64,000 bases of DNA from Opitutales bacterium. GTDB lineage: Bacteria > Verrucomicrobiota > Verrucomicrobiia > Opitutales > UBA953. Below, one piece after another: positions 7,899 to 16,426 of the stretch; the first letter of the stretch is position 1; the number at the start of each line of letters is the position of its first letter. The notes under the pieces are model-generated. The model did no database searches. It was given only the letters and a program-made list of their open reading frames with translations, and had not been told where the DNA came from. The stretch covers positions 77,955 to 141,954 of the forward strand of contig JAFSAO010000020.1 of assembly GCA_017440935.1 (NCBI GenBank), in the 5' to 3' direction. Made by a program: the position numbers and the translations under genes.

Positions 7899-10003
7899 CG
7901 TTCTTCAAACGGCGGAATCGCATCTCGGAAGTTTTCCGCCGTAAAAACGCAATATTCGGTGTGCGGGAGCGCGGCGATGAAACGTTTTCCGTAAGTTTTG
8001 TTGAGCATACGGGAATCGAGAATGACGACGCGCCCGCGGTCGCCGGATTTGCGAATCAGCCGCCCGATGCCTTGCCTGAACTGTAACACGGCGTCTGGAA
8101 CGGACATTTCGAAAAACGGTTTCCCTCCGTTTTCGGCAATCCACTCGCTACGCGCCTCCACGAGCGGTTCTCTCGGGTTCGCGAAAGGCAGCCGCGTGAG
8201 GATGACCTGCGAGAGTGCGGCGCCGGGAACATCGATTCCTGTCCAAAAGCTGGAGGTGCCGATGAGAACGGCGTTCCCGCGGGCGACAAATCGTGCCATG
8301 AGTTCCTGTCGGGAAAAATCTTCGCCCTGAACGAGAATTTCGCGCGTGCCGGTATCGAGTCGTTCCCGCAGCCCAAGGGCGAGCGCGCGGCAAATTTCGT
8401 AGCTTGTGCAAAGAATCAGCGTTCCTCCGGAGGGCAAATTTTCCGTGCAGTGAGCGCAAATCTCAGCGAGGTGTTCGGTCGCGAGCGCGCCGTTTTCTTT
8501 GTCGGGCTCGGGCAAATTTTTCCCGAGGAAAATTTCCATGTTCGCTTTGTAGTCGAAGGGCGAATTTTCCTTGAGTGAAAGAATTTTCCCCGAGGCAAGT
8601 TCTGCTCCGCAGCGTTTGCGGAAACGAGCCATTGATGTGCCGTCGGAAAGTGTCGCCGAGGAAAGGACGATTCCGGTTTTTCGTGAAAAAAGTGTTTCGG
8701 CGAGTTGCGGAGCGACATCAACGGGCTTTCCGCAGAGTGTCACGGTGCGGAATTTTCCGGTGCTGACGGTTGCCCAGTAAACGTTCTGCGGAGCGTTGCG
8801 CAGTTCGAGGCATTCGCGGATCGCGAGGCGGTGAGCCTCAATGCGTTTGGCGAAATCGTTAATTTCGTCTTTTGCGTGCGAGCGCGTTTCCACTTGGGCG
8901 ATTTGCTTCAGCTTGTTTTCGAGTTTACCGAGAGGAATTTCGCAAACGTTTTGCGCCCAGTCGCGTTCCCGGAAGCGGAAAGTCCGGTTTTTTTCGAGAA
9001 AGCGGAATCGCAAATCCGAGAAAAAATCTTCCGTCGCGGCGCGGGCTTCGGAAATCAGTCCCATGCCTTCGGATTTTCCGTATTCGCGGAGCACGCCGCC
9101 GCGTTTATAGGCGTTGGCGATGCGCGAAAGCAGGCGAAGCAAGCCGGTCGATGAAATTTCTACGCCGAAGTAATCCGTCGCGACATCGGGAACGCGGTGC
9201 GCTTCGTCGATGACGACAAAATCGTTCGGATAAAGCACGCCGATTTCTTCACCCTGCGGTGCCGCTCCCGCGCCGATGAGCGAAAAGAGCAGGTGGTGGT
9301 TGACTACGACGAGGTTTGCCGCGTCGAGCGCCGCGCGGGCGCGTTGGTAAAAGCAGTTTTCGTGCGAACAGTTTTTGCGGGAACACGCGGAGGAATCGGC
9401 GTTGACCATTTCCCAGACTTCGTCGCTCACGCGTTGCGGGAGGTGTTCCCGAAGTCCGGTGCAGTCGGGTTGCGCCGCCCAATCGCGAATGATGAGCAGT
9501 TCGCGTGCGGTGTCGGATCCGTCGTTCCCGTCGAAAAGTCCTTCGTGGCGTTTGAGCGCTTGCGCGAGGCGTGTTCCGCAAAGGTAGTTGGCTTTACCGA
9601 CCATGAGCACAACCTTGAAACTTTCGTATTTATTCAGCTCGGGAACGCGAGCGAAAAGTTTACGGCAGATCGGCAAATCCTTTTTCAGAATTTGTTCCTG
9701 AAGCGGAATCGTATTGGTGGAAACGACAAATTTTTTTCCGGAAAGCAGGGAGAAAATGATTCCGGGAAGCAGGTAGGCGAGGCTTTTCCCGACGCCCGTT
9801 CCCGCCTCAAAAAGGAGGGCGGAAGAATCCGCAAATGCGCGTGCGGCGGCGAGTGCCATGTTGGTTTGCTGCGGGCGGGATTCCATGTGGAGGCATTTTT
9901 TCAGCCACGCTGTTTCGCCGGAAAAAATCCGCTCCGTGAGCGCGATTGCTTCCGTTCCGCCCACGGGAACGCCCGCTTCAAAACTTTCGCTGAAATCAAA
10001 CAC
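7895..10003 (-). CDS. ATP-dependent DNA helicase, DinG/YoaA family (XPD-like, Fe-S)
   Basis: Superfamily 2 5'-3' helicase that unwinds forked DNA, R-loops or D-loops during repair. Of 702 residues, the Walker A EAGTGVGKS is at 66-74, the DEAH box (VVIDEAHRVPD) is in the first half, and motif VI, QFRQGIGRLIRKSGDRGR, is near the C-terminus. Between Walker A and DEAH lie four cysteines (YLCGTRL, then three in CSRKNCSHENC) that fit the 4Fe-4S cluster of XPD/DinG enzymes. The length matches the family. There is no N-terminal exonuclease domain, unlike Firmicute DinG. It is convergent with the PEP-CTERM gene, overlapping it by a few bases. Confidence 0.92.
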   Translation of the reverse strand: MFDFSESFEAGVPVGGTEAIALTERIFSGETAWLKKCLHMESRPQQTNMALAAARAFADSSALLFEAGTGVGKSLAYLLPGIIFSLLSGKKFVVSTNTIPLQEQILKKDLPICRKLFARVPELNKYESFKVVLMVGKANYLCGTRLAQALKRHEGLFDGNDGSDTARELLIIRDWAAQPDCTGLREHLPQRVSDEVWEMVNADSSACSRKNCSHENCFYQRARAALDAANLVVVNHHLLFSLIGAGAAPQGEEIGVLYPNDFVVIDEAHRVPDVATDYFGVEISSTGLLRLLSRIANAYKRGGVLREYGKSEGMGLISEARAATEDFFSDLRFRFLEKNRTFRFRERDWAQNVCEIPLGKLENKLKQIAQVETRSHAKDEINDFAKRIEAHRLAIRECLELRNAPQNVYWATVSTGKFRTVTLCGKPVDVAPQLAETLFSRKTGIVLSSATLSDGTSMARFRKRCGAELASGKILSLKENSPFDYKANMEIFLGKNLPEPDKENGALATEHLAEICAHCTENLPSGGTLILCTSYEICRALALGLRERLDTGTREILVQGEDFSRQELMARFVARGNAVLIGTSSFWTGIDVPGAALSQVILTRLPFANPREPLVEARSEWIAENGGKPFFEMSVPDAVLQFRQGIGRLIRKSGDRGRVVILDSRMLNKTYGKRFIAALPHTEYCVFTAENFRDAIPPFEER

Positions 10004-10066
10004 CGTTAAAAACCCGACACTATAAAAAACGTTCCCGCACGGCGAAAGCCGTTTTTTTGTGTTGGT

Positions 10067-11377
10067 TTATGCGAGGTCTTTACGGACGCGCCAACCGAGA
10101 ATGAGGGCAATGCTCGCCAAGCCCGCCGCGAGCCCGATCCAAACACCGACTCCATCCATGCCGAGCCCGAACGCAAGTCCGATCGCTGTCGGACAGCCGA
10201 TAATCCAGTAGCTCACGAATGCTGCGACAGCGATGATTTTTACGTCGCCGATCCCGCGCAACGTGCCCGCTGCAACGGTTTGAAAGCCGTCAAAAAGCAT
10301 ATACGCGCAGGCGACAAACAGGAATGACGACGCGAGCAATGAGGCTTCTTCTCCAAGATTGAAGAGAGCCGGAACCTCGTGGCGGAAAAGAATCAGCGCG
10401 GCGGAGATAATGCACATTGCCGCGAGAATAAAAATCGTTGCTCCCGCAAAAATCACGCGAATACGTGGGATGTTGCCCCTGCCGTAGGCTTCGCCGACAC
10501 GAATGGAAAGCGCCTGCGAAATGCCGAGCGGAAGCATATAAACAAGCGAGGAAATCGTAATAACGACCTGATTTGCCGCGATGGATGCTTCGCTGATCCA
10601 ACCCATGAAAAACGGTGCGATGATAAAAAGTCCCGCTTCAAACAGAATGTGAAGCGAACTGGGAAGGGCAATGCGGAGATTTTTCCGGATTTCCGAAAAC
10701 GAAAAACCCTTGCGGAACTCGCAGACCAATTTTTGGTGGAACGTAATCCCGACGAGTGAAATGAGCCGCGAAAAAAGCGTTCCCGCCGCCGCGCCTTCGA
10801 GTCCCCAATTCGGAAATCCGAGCGCACCTTTCATCAGCACCCAATTCAGAAAAATGTTGGAGAGTAACCCGACAACCGTCCAAAAAAGTGAAATCCATTG
10901 CCCGCCGCTGGCATCGCGAAACGATTTTATCGTTTGAAAACCTGCCGCCGCAGGAATCGAGAGCGCGATAATGCAGGAAAAATTTTTTGCATATTCGGAA
11001 ACGCTTTCCGGCTGGTCGAGCCATAAAAGCCCGTCGGCGAGAATGAATGCGCAGACCGCCGCCGCACCGATTAAGGAAACGCAAAGACTGACGAGTAAGC
11101 CGTGACGGAGAATACCCGGAATTTCCGCCGCCGTTCCCGCGCCGCGTGCTTGCGCCGTTAGCACGGGAACGGCAACCGTAATTCCGATGACAAGCAGAAG
11201 CGGCACCCAGTTGATATTGTTTCCGAGTGTCGCCGCGGCGAGAGCGTGTTCACCGAGCATATTGCCGATCATGACGGTGTCGATTACACCGAAAAGCCCC
11301 TGCCCGAGAAGCCCGATGGTAATCGGGACGGAAAGGCGAAATGTGCGCTTAAATTCTTTCCGGACGGCGGAAAACAT
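10067..11377 (-). CDS. MATE family multidrug/toxin efflux transporter
   Basis: Inner-membrane Na+- or H+-coupled exporter of 436 residues with about twelve hydrophobic helices in two halves. Family features include the N-terminal LSVPITIGLLGQGLFGVIDT with the VIDTVMIG motif, and PVLTAQARGAG in the second helix pair. The second half has PSSLHILFEAGLFI and SIRVGEAYGRGNIPRI, which are the NorM-type repeats of the first-half pattern. Substrate cannot be read from sequence. It lies 63 bases upstream of the DinG gene on the same strand and downstream of the prepilin gene's terminator, so it probably has its own promoter. Confidence 0.92.
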   Translation of the reverse strand: MFSAVRKEFKRTFRLSVPITIGLLGQGLFGVIDTVMIGNMLGEHALAAATLGNNINWVPLLLVIGITVAVPVLTAQARGAGTAAEIPGILRHGLLVSLCVSLIGAAAVCAFILADGLLWLDQPESVSEYAKNFSCIIALSIPAAAGFQTIKSFRDASGGQWISLFWTVVGLLSNIFLNWVLMKGALGFPNWGLEGAAAGTLFSRLISLVGITFHQKLVCEFRKGFSFSEIRKNLRIALPSSLHILFEAGLFIIAPFFMGWISEASIAANQVVITISSLVYMLPLGISQALSIRVGEAYGRGNIPRIRVIFAGATIFILAAMCIISAALILFRHEVPALFNLGEEASLLASSFLFVACAYMLFDGFQTVAAGTLRGIGDVKIIAVAAFVSYWIIGCPTAIGLAFGLGMDGVGVWIGLAAGLASIALILGWRVRKDLA

Positions 11378-11409
11378 TTGAAAAACGAAAAATTAGGAAT
11401 TTTGCGGGC

Positions 11410-11440
11410 AAAAAAAAAGCGCGGCGAAACACCGCGCTTG
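11410..11440 (-). terminator. Terminator of the prepilin-like gene
   Basis: On the minus strand the stem AAGCGCGG / CCGCGCTT (arms at 11417-11424 and 11432-11439) is followed by a run of T. It lies 14 bases past the prepilin stop codon. Confidence 0.88.
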
Positions 11441-11453
11441 GTTTTCGTAAATT

Positions 11454-11873
11454 TTATTCGGAGTGGGAAAGTTCTCCCTTATCGCTGAACGTGTAGGAAC
11501 CGCCTTTGGCGTGTTTGAGCGTGAAGGAGGATTTATTGTCGAACGTGATTTTCAGTTCATTCCCGGGAATGATGTAGCCGGGCGTGACTTTGTTCCCGTC
11601 TTGGAGGCGGAAAGTGTCCGGACCGGTAATCGCTCCCGTAACCGGATTGTATTGCACGACGACGGAGCGTTCCAGCGTTTCCGCGAAGTGCGCTTGCGCG
11701 GCGTTCCCGATACGCGCACCGTCGTTAATCGCTTCCGTGAGCGCCGATGACGCCTGATACTGCGGGAACACCCAAACGGCGATAGCGACAACGACACCGA
11801 TGAGCACGGCGGCGATTAGCGTTTCAATCAGGGTGAATGCTTTGCGGACGGAAAGGGGAAAAATCTTCTTCAT
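11454..11873 (-). CDS. Type IV pilin / type II secretion pseudopilin-like prepilin
   Basis: A 139-residue prepilin. The leader MKKIFPLSVRKA is cleaved before Phe-13, giving the class-III signature FTLIE with the glutamate at +5, then a hydrophobic helix (TLIAAVLIGVVVAIAVWVF) that anchors and assembles the fibre. Ala replaces the more usual Gly at -1. The rest is a short C-terminal domain. I chose the ATG at 11873 because the upstream frame adds 27 residues before the leader. It is single, with its own terminator, and not in a pil or gsp cluster. It could be a minor pilin for competence, secretion or adhesion; the choice cannot be made here. Given the uptake-like motif in this genome, a competence role is worth testing. 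Confidence 0.82.
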   Translation of the reverse strand: MKKIFPLSVRKAFTLIETLIAAVLIGVVVAIAVWVFPQYQASSALTEAINDGARIGNAAQAHFAETLERSVVVQYNPVTGAITGPDTFRLQDGNKVTPGYIIPGNELKITFDNKSSFTLKHAKGGSYTFSDKGELSHSE

Positions 11874-11957
11874 TGTTCGGGTAAAGTGCTTTTCGTAGGG
11901 AGGTTGATCTTGTAACTTGCTCGGAGATTTTATGGAGTTCCCGAAGAATGTCAAAAC

Positions 11958-12461
11958 TTACTCCTCGGAATTTCCGCGTTTGAGCTTGAAATAGGCTTGG
12001 AGAATGGTGCGGCATTCGTCTTCCATGATTCCGGAAACGACGTTGACGCGGTGATTGAGTTTCGGCAACTCATGCACGGGAAACGCGCCGCCGAGGCAAC
12101 CCATTTTCGGGTCTCCCCACGCAAAAACCACGCGCCCGAGCCGCGCCATAATGCTTGCACCGGAACACATAGGGCAAGGTTCCTTGGTGACGTAGAGTGT
12201 GCAGTCGTTGAGGCGCCAGTCCCCGACGGCGTTCGCCGCCTGTGTGATAGCGAGGATTTCCGCGTGAGCCGTCGGGTCCTTGGTCGTGACGGTGCGATTG
12301 TGCGCGGCGGCGATGATTTCTCCTTCGCGAACGATGACGGCACCGATCGGGACTTCGTCTTCTTTCCACGCCTCAATCGCCTGATTAAACGCGTGCGTCA
12401 TGAAGTAGCGGTCGTCGCGAACGAGTTCGGACGGGAAAATTTTTTGAAAAGGGCAAAGCAT
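11958..12461 (-). CDS. tadA: tRNA-specific adenosine deaminase
   Basis: Deaminates wobble adenosine 34 of tRNA-Arg to inosine. The 167 residues carry the zinc/catalytic HAE motif at 66-68 (with DPTAHAEILA) and PCPMCSGA from residue 95, the two signatures of this cytidine-deaminase-fold family. The glutamate is the proton shuttle, and the histidine and two cysteines bind zinc. The C-terminal segment is normal. The ATG at 12461 gives about 20 residues before the core; an ATG at residue 21 (MTHAFNQAIEAW) matches the usual family start and is an alternative. Upstream is an AT-rich repeat element. Confidence 0.93.
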   Translation of the reverse strand: MLCPFQKIFPSELVRDDRYFMTHAFNQAIEAWKEDEVPIGAVIVREGEIIAAAHNRTVTTKDPTAHAEILAITQAANAVGDWRLNDCTLYVTKEPCPMCSGASIMARLGRVVFAWGDPKMGCLGGAFPVHELPKLNHRVNVVSGIMEDECRTILQAYFKLKRGNSEE

Positions 12462-12496
12462 TTTCGGAGAAATTAGGAAGCCTGCGGCTTTAATTA

Positions 12497-12583
12497 GAGA
12501 ATGAAAAATTAGAAGGAAGAAATTAGGAATGAGAAACGAAGCATCTTTTCTAAGTTCTAATTCCTCATTTCTAATTCTTCTTT
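12497..12583. repeat. AT-rich interspersed repeat with imperfect inverted arms, copy 1
   Basis: Between tadA and the beta-CASP gene. The left arm contains GAAGAAATTAGGAATGAGAA and the right arm TCTAATTCCTCATTTCTAAT, which are imperfect complements that could fold as a hairpin. A related copy lies at 38598-38670. No open frame covers it. Confidence 0.7.
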
Positions 12584-12590
12584 ATCATCA

Positions 12591-13949
12591 TTAAATCTCC
12601 TCGGGAACGCCGGGTTCGAGGTTGACGGTTTTGGTTTTCGGGAGCTCGATGGCAAATTCTTCCTCAAACCATTCCCGCGCTTCGGGATCGCCGTGCGTGA
12701 GCACCGCAACGCGCGGCTCGACGCTGTAAACAAATTCCATCATGCGTTCCCGCGTGGTGTGTCCGCTGAGATCGTATTTGGAAACCGTCGCCAAGACGCG
12801 GGAGATGAAATTCAAGTCGGCGAAACGCAGTTCGTCGATATTGGTGCGGGTGAGGAGTCGCCCGCCCGGCGTGTCGGGATCGCAGTAGCCGACGAATGCG
12901 ACGAGGTTGTGCGCGTGCCCGAGCATATTGGCTGCGATGTGCCATGCAGGCGTGTGTTCGACGAGCATTCCGCTCGAAAGCAGGTAAATGCCTTGCACGG
13001 GAACGTCCGTTCCGGGTTCTTCCCAAGTGCGCAACGCCTGCACGCCGAGGTCTTTCATCAGCGTGCGGTGGAATTTTACGTCTCCGGTTTTTCTCGCCAT
13101 CGTGTCGAAATAATCGGCTAAATCCAAGCCCAGTCCCGTGCAGAAAACCGGAATTTCTTTCGGAATACGGCCGTCGTTTTTGGCTTGGTTGAAAATGTGG
13201 ACGAGTTCCTGCATTCGCCCGAAGGCAAACGCGGGAACGAGCACGCTTCCTCCGCCGGAGAGCGTTCCCGCGACATCGTTGACGAGGCGTTCGACTTCTT
13301 CGTCGCGCGTATCGTCTTCCGCTTCCGCCGCGCCGCGCGTCGTTTCCAAAATCAGCGTATCGATTTTTTCGGCGGGAAAATCCGCACCTTCCACGGTTTC
13401 CTGATCGTGAAAACAAACATCTCCCGTGAAGAAAATTTTGCGGTGGCGGTATTCGACCATGCAACCGACCGCGCCGGCGACGTGTCCCGACGGATAGAGC
13501 GTGAACGTGATTTCGTCGTCGTTTTCGTGAAATGTCTTCGGGACACCGAGCGGGAGCGCAGTCAGAGCCGCGTCCACGCGGTCGAGTTCGCTGTAAGTAT
13601 AAAGCGGATATTCGTTGATGTGTTTTTCTTCGCGCTGGCGGAGCATTACGCCGATGCAGTTGCGCAGAATGCGCGTGGCGACGACGCGGCTTGCCGGAGA
13701 GCAAAGCACACGCGTTTGCGGGTGTTCCCGCAAAAGAACGGGCAGGGCGCCGACGTGGTCGAGGTGGCAGTGCGAGAGAATGACGAAGTCAATGGACAAA
13801 TCGCGTATGAGATTGAGTTGCGGCAACGCGTCCCGCCCCAATTTTTTCGGGTGAAGCCCGCAATCAAAAAGAATACGGAACGGACCGATTTCGGCGAGAA
13901 GGCAGTTTGCCCCGATGTCTTTTTCGCAATTTAAATCCGTGATGTGCAT
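12591..13949 (-). CDS. MBL-fold beta-CASP hydrolase (RNase J/CPSF73-like)
   Basis: A 452-residue cytoplasmic metallo-beta-lactamase-fold enzyme predicted to cleave RNA. The metal site HCHLDH (60-65) is followed by further metal ligands in YPSGHVAGAVG and FFTGDV. A beta-CASP region follows, and VAVLTHGDPEARE near the C-terminus gives the last histidine. This pattern fits the archaeal/bacterial CPSF73-like exonuclease family rather than a DNA nuclease such as SNM1. There is no separate KH domain, so it is the bacterial type. Its start lies 17 bases from a repeat element carrying the uptake-like motif. The precise RNA substrate is unknown. Confidence 0.85.
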   Translation of the reverse strand: MHITDLNCEKDIGANCLLAEIGPFRILFDCGLHPKKLGRDALPQLNLIRDLSIDFVILSHCHLDHVGALPVLLREHPQTRVLCSPASRVVATRILRNCIGVMLRQREEKHINEYPLYTYSELDRVDAALTALPLGVPKTFHENDDEITFTLYPSGHVAGAVGCMVEYRHRKIFFTGDVCFHDQETVEGADFPAEKIDTLILETTRGAAEAEDDTRDEEVERLVNDVAGTLSGGGSVLVPAFAFGRMQELVHIFNQAKNDGRIPKEIPVFCTGLGLDLADYFDTMARKTGDVKFHRTLMKDLGVQALRTWEEPGTDVPVQGIYLLSSGMLVEHTPAWHIAANMLGHAHNLVAFVGYCDPDTPGGRLLTRTNIDELRFADLNFISRVLATVSKYDLSGHTTRERMMEFVYSVEPRVAVLTHGDPEAREWFEEEFAIELPKTKTVNLEPGVPEEI

Positions 13950-13966
13950 TTAGCTAAAAACTATGT

Positions 13967-13996
13967 GTTCCCGCGAGTTCCCGCAAATTGAAATTT
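13967..13996. repeat. Composite intergenic repeat, single-arm copy
   Basis: Tandem GTTCCCG (13967-13973) and AGTTCCCG (13976-13983) followed by CAAATTGAAATTT (13984-13996). The same order recurs at 63562-63598, and hairpin versions lie at 17142-17187 and 45919-45978. Confidence 0.75.
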
Positions 13997-14000
13997 GTGT

Positions 14001-14861
14001 TTACGAGGCGGCGACACCGAGAAGAGTGTTCGCGTTAAAAAGCGCGTGAACGCAAATCGGCGCGGCGAGACGCCCCGTTTTTTCGTAAGACCAGCAAAAA
14101 ACGCAACCGAGCACCACGAGCGGCAAGTGTGAGGCGGGCGCATCGTGCATCAGCGCAAAAATTACACTCGAAAGCAGGGCGGCGGGAACGGCTCTCATTT
14201 TACTTTTCAGAAAACGATACAGCCCGGCGCGGAAGATGATTTCCTCGATAATCGGCGTGAGAATCGCAATTGCGGGAACGCAAACCGCGATGAGCAACGG
14301 ATTGTCCGCCTGTCTCAGCGCTGTCACAAGCATCTGATCGTCCTGAAAATTTTCCGGTAAAAACGGAATCAGGAGTTGCGTCAAAAGCATGAGCACCAGC
14401 GTCGCGCAAAATCCCATTGCAAACATCGCGGGAACGCCGAAGCGGTTGTTCGGAGCAAGCCAAACGCGCGCCGGTTCGCGAAGTTCGGCGGAATCCGCGT
14501 CAAAATTCTTCGGAAACGCTTCCGGAAAAATTTTGACGGCAAGAAGTAAAACCGCGAGCGAGAACGTTTGCATCACGGGAATGAGATACAAAATCCCGCG
14601 TTCCGAGGAAAGTAAATCGGGGAAAAACGCGCGCGCCGTCGCCGAGCAAATCAGCCCGACAGCAAGCAAGCAAAAGACCGCAACGCCCGCAAATGCGCAA
14701 AACTGCGCCGCCGACGCGCGCCACGGCGCAAGCCGTTCCCGCCGCAAAGCAGGCTCGCGTTTCAGCGCACGAAACTGCGCGACGGCAACGCCTGCGCCGA
14801 CCAGCGCGAGTAGCACCCAACCGAGTAAAACACCTATTGAGACTTCGTTTGTTCCATTCAT
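14001..14861 (-). CDS. CPBP family intramembrane glutamic protease (CAAX-like)
   Basis: Integral membrane protease of 286 residues with about eight hydrophobic segments. The three conserved CPBP motifs are present in order: EExxxR as E206, E207 and R211 (in IIEEIIFRAGLYRF), FxxxH as F235-H239, and HxxxN as H272-N276. In this family such enzymes process peptides or prenylated substrates, and often act with bacteriocin or immunity functions; the substrate here is unknown. Its start overlaps the stop of the upstream C25-like gene by four bases, so it is translationally coupled as the last gene of a coaB-led operon. Confidence 0.88.
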   Translation of the reverse strand: MNGTNEVSIGVLLGWVLLALVGAGVAVAQFRALKREPALRRERLAPWRASAAQFCAFAGVAVFCLLAVGLICSATARAFFPDLLSSERGILYLIPVMQTFSLAVLLLAVKIFPEAFPKNFDADSAELREPARVWLAPNNRFGVPAMFAMGFCATLVLMLLTQLLIPFLPENFQDDQMLVTALRQADNPLLIAVCVPAIAILTPIIEEIIFRAGLYRFLKSKMRAVPAALLSSVIFALMHDAPASHLPLVVLGCVFCWSYEKTGRLAAPICVHALFNANTLLGVAAS

Positions 14862-16426
14862 TTTTTCGCGCCGGGTTCCGTGGCGATTTTCAGCGTTTCG
14901 CCTTCCTTGAGCTCAAGCCCGCGGAAAATCACGAAGTTTTCCGTCAGAATATCGGGCGCGACGGCGGTTTTCCCGTTCCCGCCGGTAATGTTTGCGGCGA
15001 AAGAGTTTGCCTCGGACTGAATGCGTTCCGGGAACCACAGGCAAAAGTCGCCCTTGTAGGTGTTCCCGCGGGTTGTTTTGACGGTGAACAGCCGCGCGTT
15101 CCCGTTGAGACGGGTGCGGCAATCCCAAGGTTGCGTGCTCGGCGCGTCCGGATTGAAACGGGTGCGGAAAAGCGGATCGCCGTAAAAGGCGACCGTGTCC
15201 CGATCGTGCAGGCGTCCGATAAGTTCGCGGTTGATACGCACGCCTTTTTGCGCAAGCTTGGAGGCGAAGCCGTCCACGTAAATGCCTTCCATGCCTTCGG
15301 CGGAAAGCGGAACGGGGTATCTCGTCAACGCCTCCGGAAGATTTTTTAGCAGAATTTGGTTATTGAAAAACCACGCCTGCCCGACGCTTGTCGCCTGATG
15401 CCCGCCGAAGAATTGCCCGGAGGTTCCCCAGCCGCCTTCGCCGAACCATGTCGGCACCGTGTAGCCGACGAGCTGCTTTACGTTGGCGGCGGAAATTGCC
15501 GTAACCGCCATCGAGAACGGCGTGCGCAGGCAATCGCCGAAAAGACAGTTGCCCGCCGCGATCCAAACTTTTTCGTTCTGCGTGCGGGGAAGTTTTTTCA
15601 GCTTTTGCGTTTTGAAAAATTTTTCCGACGTTCCCGCGTTGCCCATGGCTCGGCGGAAGTCCGGCATTTTTTCTTTGGGAACGAGGTAAAAATCCGTTCC
15701 CGCCGAGGCAATGAGCCCTTCGCCGAAAGGCATTTCCAGGTTAAATTCCGTGGCGTGCGATGCGGACATGAGGAATTGCGGGCGGATTTTTTCCCATTGC
15801 TCCGCAAAAATATCGACCATTTCCTCGTCGGGCTTGGCGTTTGTTTTTTCCTTCGAAACATAGTTTTCGGTTTCGACAAATTCGCGCCGTCCCCAGTCGG
15901 TGATGAAGAAGCTTTGTTTAAAGCGTTGCCGGTCAAAATTCGTTGTGCCGAGCGCGCGGTCAAGAATCAGCGGTTCGTCTTTTGCCAAAAGTTCCGCCGC
16001 CGTTTTTCCGTCGCGTCCCGTAATGATGCCCCAGATAAAATCGCCGTAAATATCAGCGTTCATTTCGCGCGAGAGCGTGTGGAGCTTGGCGACGAAGACG
16101 CGGTCGATTTCCTGCGGGCGGGCGATAACGGCGACGTAGCGCGGCGCGGCTTTTTTCAGCGCGTTTTTGGCTTTGGCGATGTCGTTCCCGCGCCAAACGA
16201 TGATTTTTGCGCGATGGTGTTTGGCAAATTTTGCCGCCGCTTTTTTCCAATCTTTTTGTTTGAGCGTTTTTTCGGAAACGAGAACGACGTATTCGCCCTG
16301 TGCGGCGGCGGGTTCTGCGTCTGTCGTCGCCGCTTGCGGTTCCGGCTCGGCATCGGCAACGGCGGAAAATGCGGGAACGCAGAGTGCGGTCGCCGCCAAA
16401 AAATAATTCGGGAAAAATGCGCTCAT
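14858..16426 (-). CDS. Exported protein, possibly C25 (gingipain-like) peptidase fold
   Basis: A 522-residue secreted protein with a signal peptide (about residues 1-25) and a short Ala/Glu/Pro-rich linker. An alpha/beta core begins EYVVLVSEKTLKQKDWKKAA. The segment DIYGDFIWGIITGRDGKTAA (about 125-144) resembles the variable-loop-plus-GRxP stretch of peptidase family C25, and there is a candidate His-224 (SASHATEF) and Cys-294 (AGNCLFGDC). That would be a clan CD cysteine-protease dyad, but the spacing differs from RgpB and the call is only tentative. It overlaps coaB upstream and the CPBP protease gene downstream by four bases each. Otherwise the function is unrecognised. Confidence 0.4.
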   Translation of the reverse strand: MSAFFPNYFLAATALCVPAFSAVADAEPEPQAATTDAEPAAAQGEYVVLVSEKTLKQKDWKKAAAKFAKHHRAKIIVWRGNDIAKAKNALKKAAPRYVAVIARPQEIDRVFVAKLHTLSREMNADIYGDFIWGIITGRDGKTAAELLAKDEPLILDRALGTTNFDRQRFKQSFFITDWGRREFVETENYVSKEKTNAKPDEEMVDIFAEQWEKIRPQFLMSASHATEFNLEMPFGEGLIASAGTDFYLVPKEKMPDFRRAMGNAGTSEKFFKTQKLKKLPRTQNEKVWIAAGNCLFGDCLRTPFSMAVTAISAANVKQLVGYTVPTWFGEGGWGTSGQFFGGHQATSVGQAWFFNNQILLKNLPEALTRYPVPLSAEGMEGIYVDGFASKLAQKGVRINRELIGRLHDRDTVAFYGDPLFRTRFNPDAPSTQPWDCRTRLNGNARLFTVKTTRGNTYKGDFCLWFPERIQSEANSFAANITGGNGKTAVAPDILTENFVIFRGLELKEGETLKIATEPGAKK

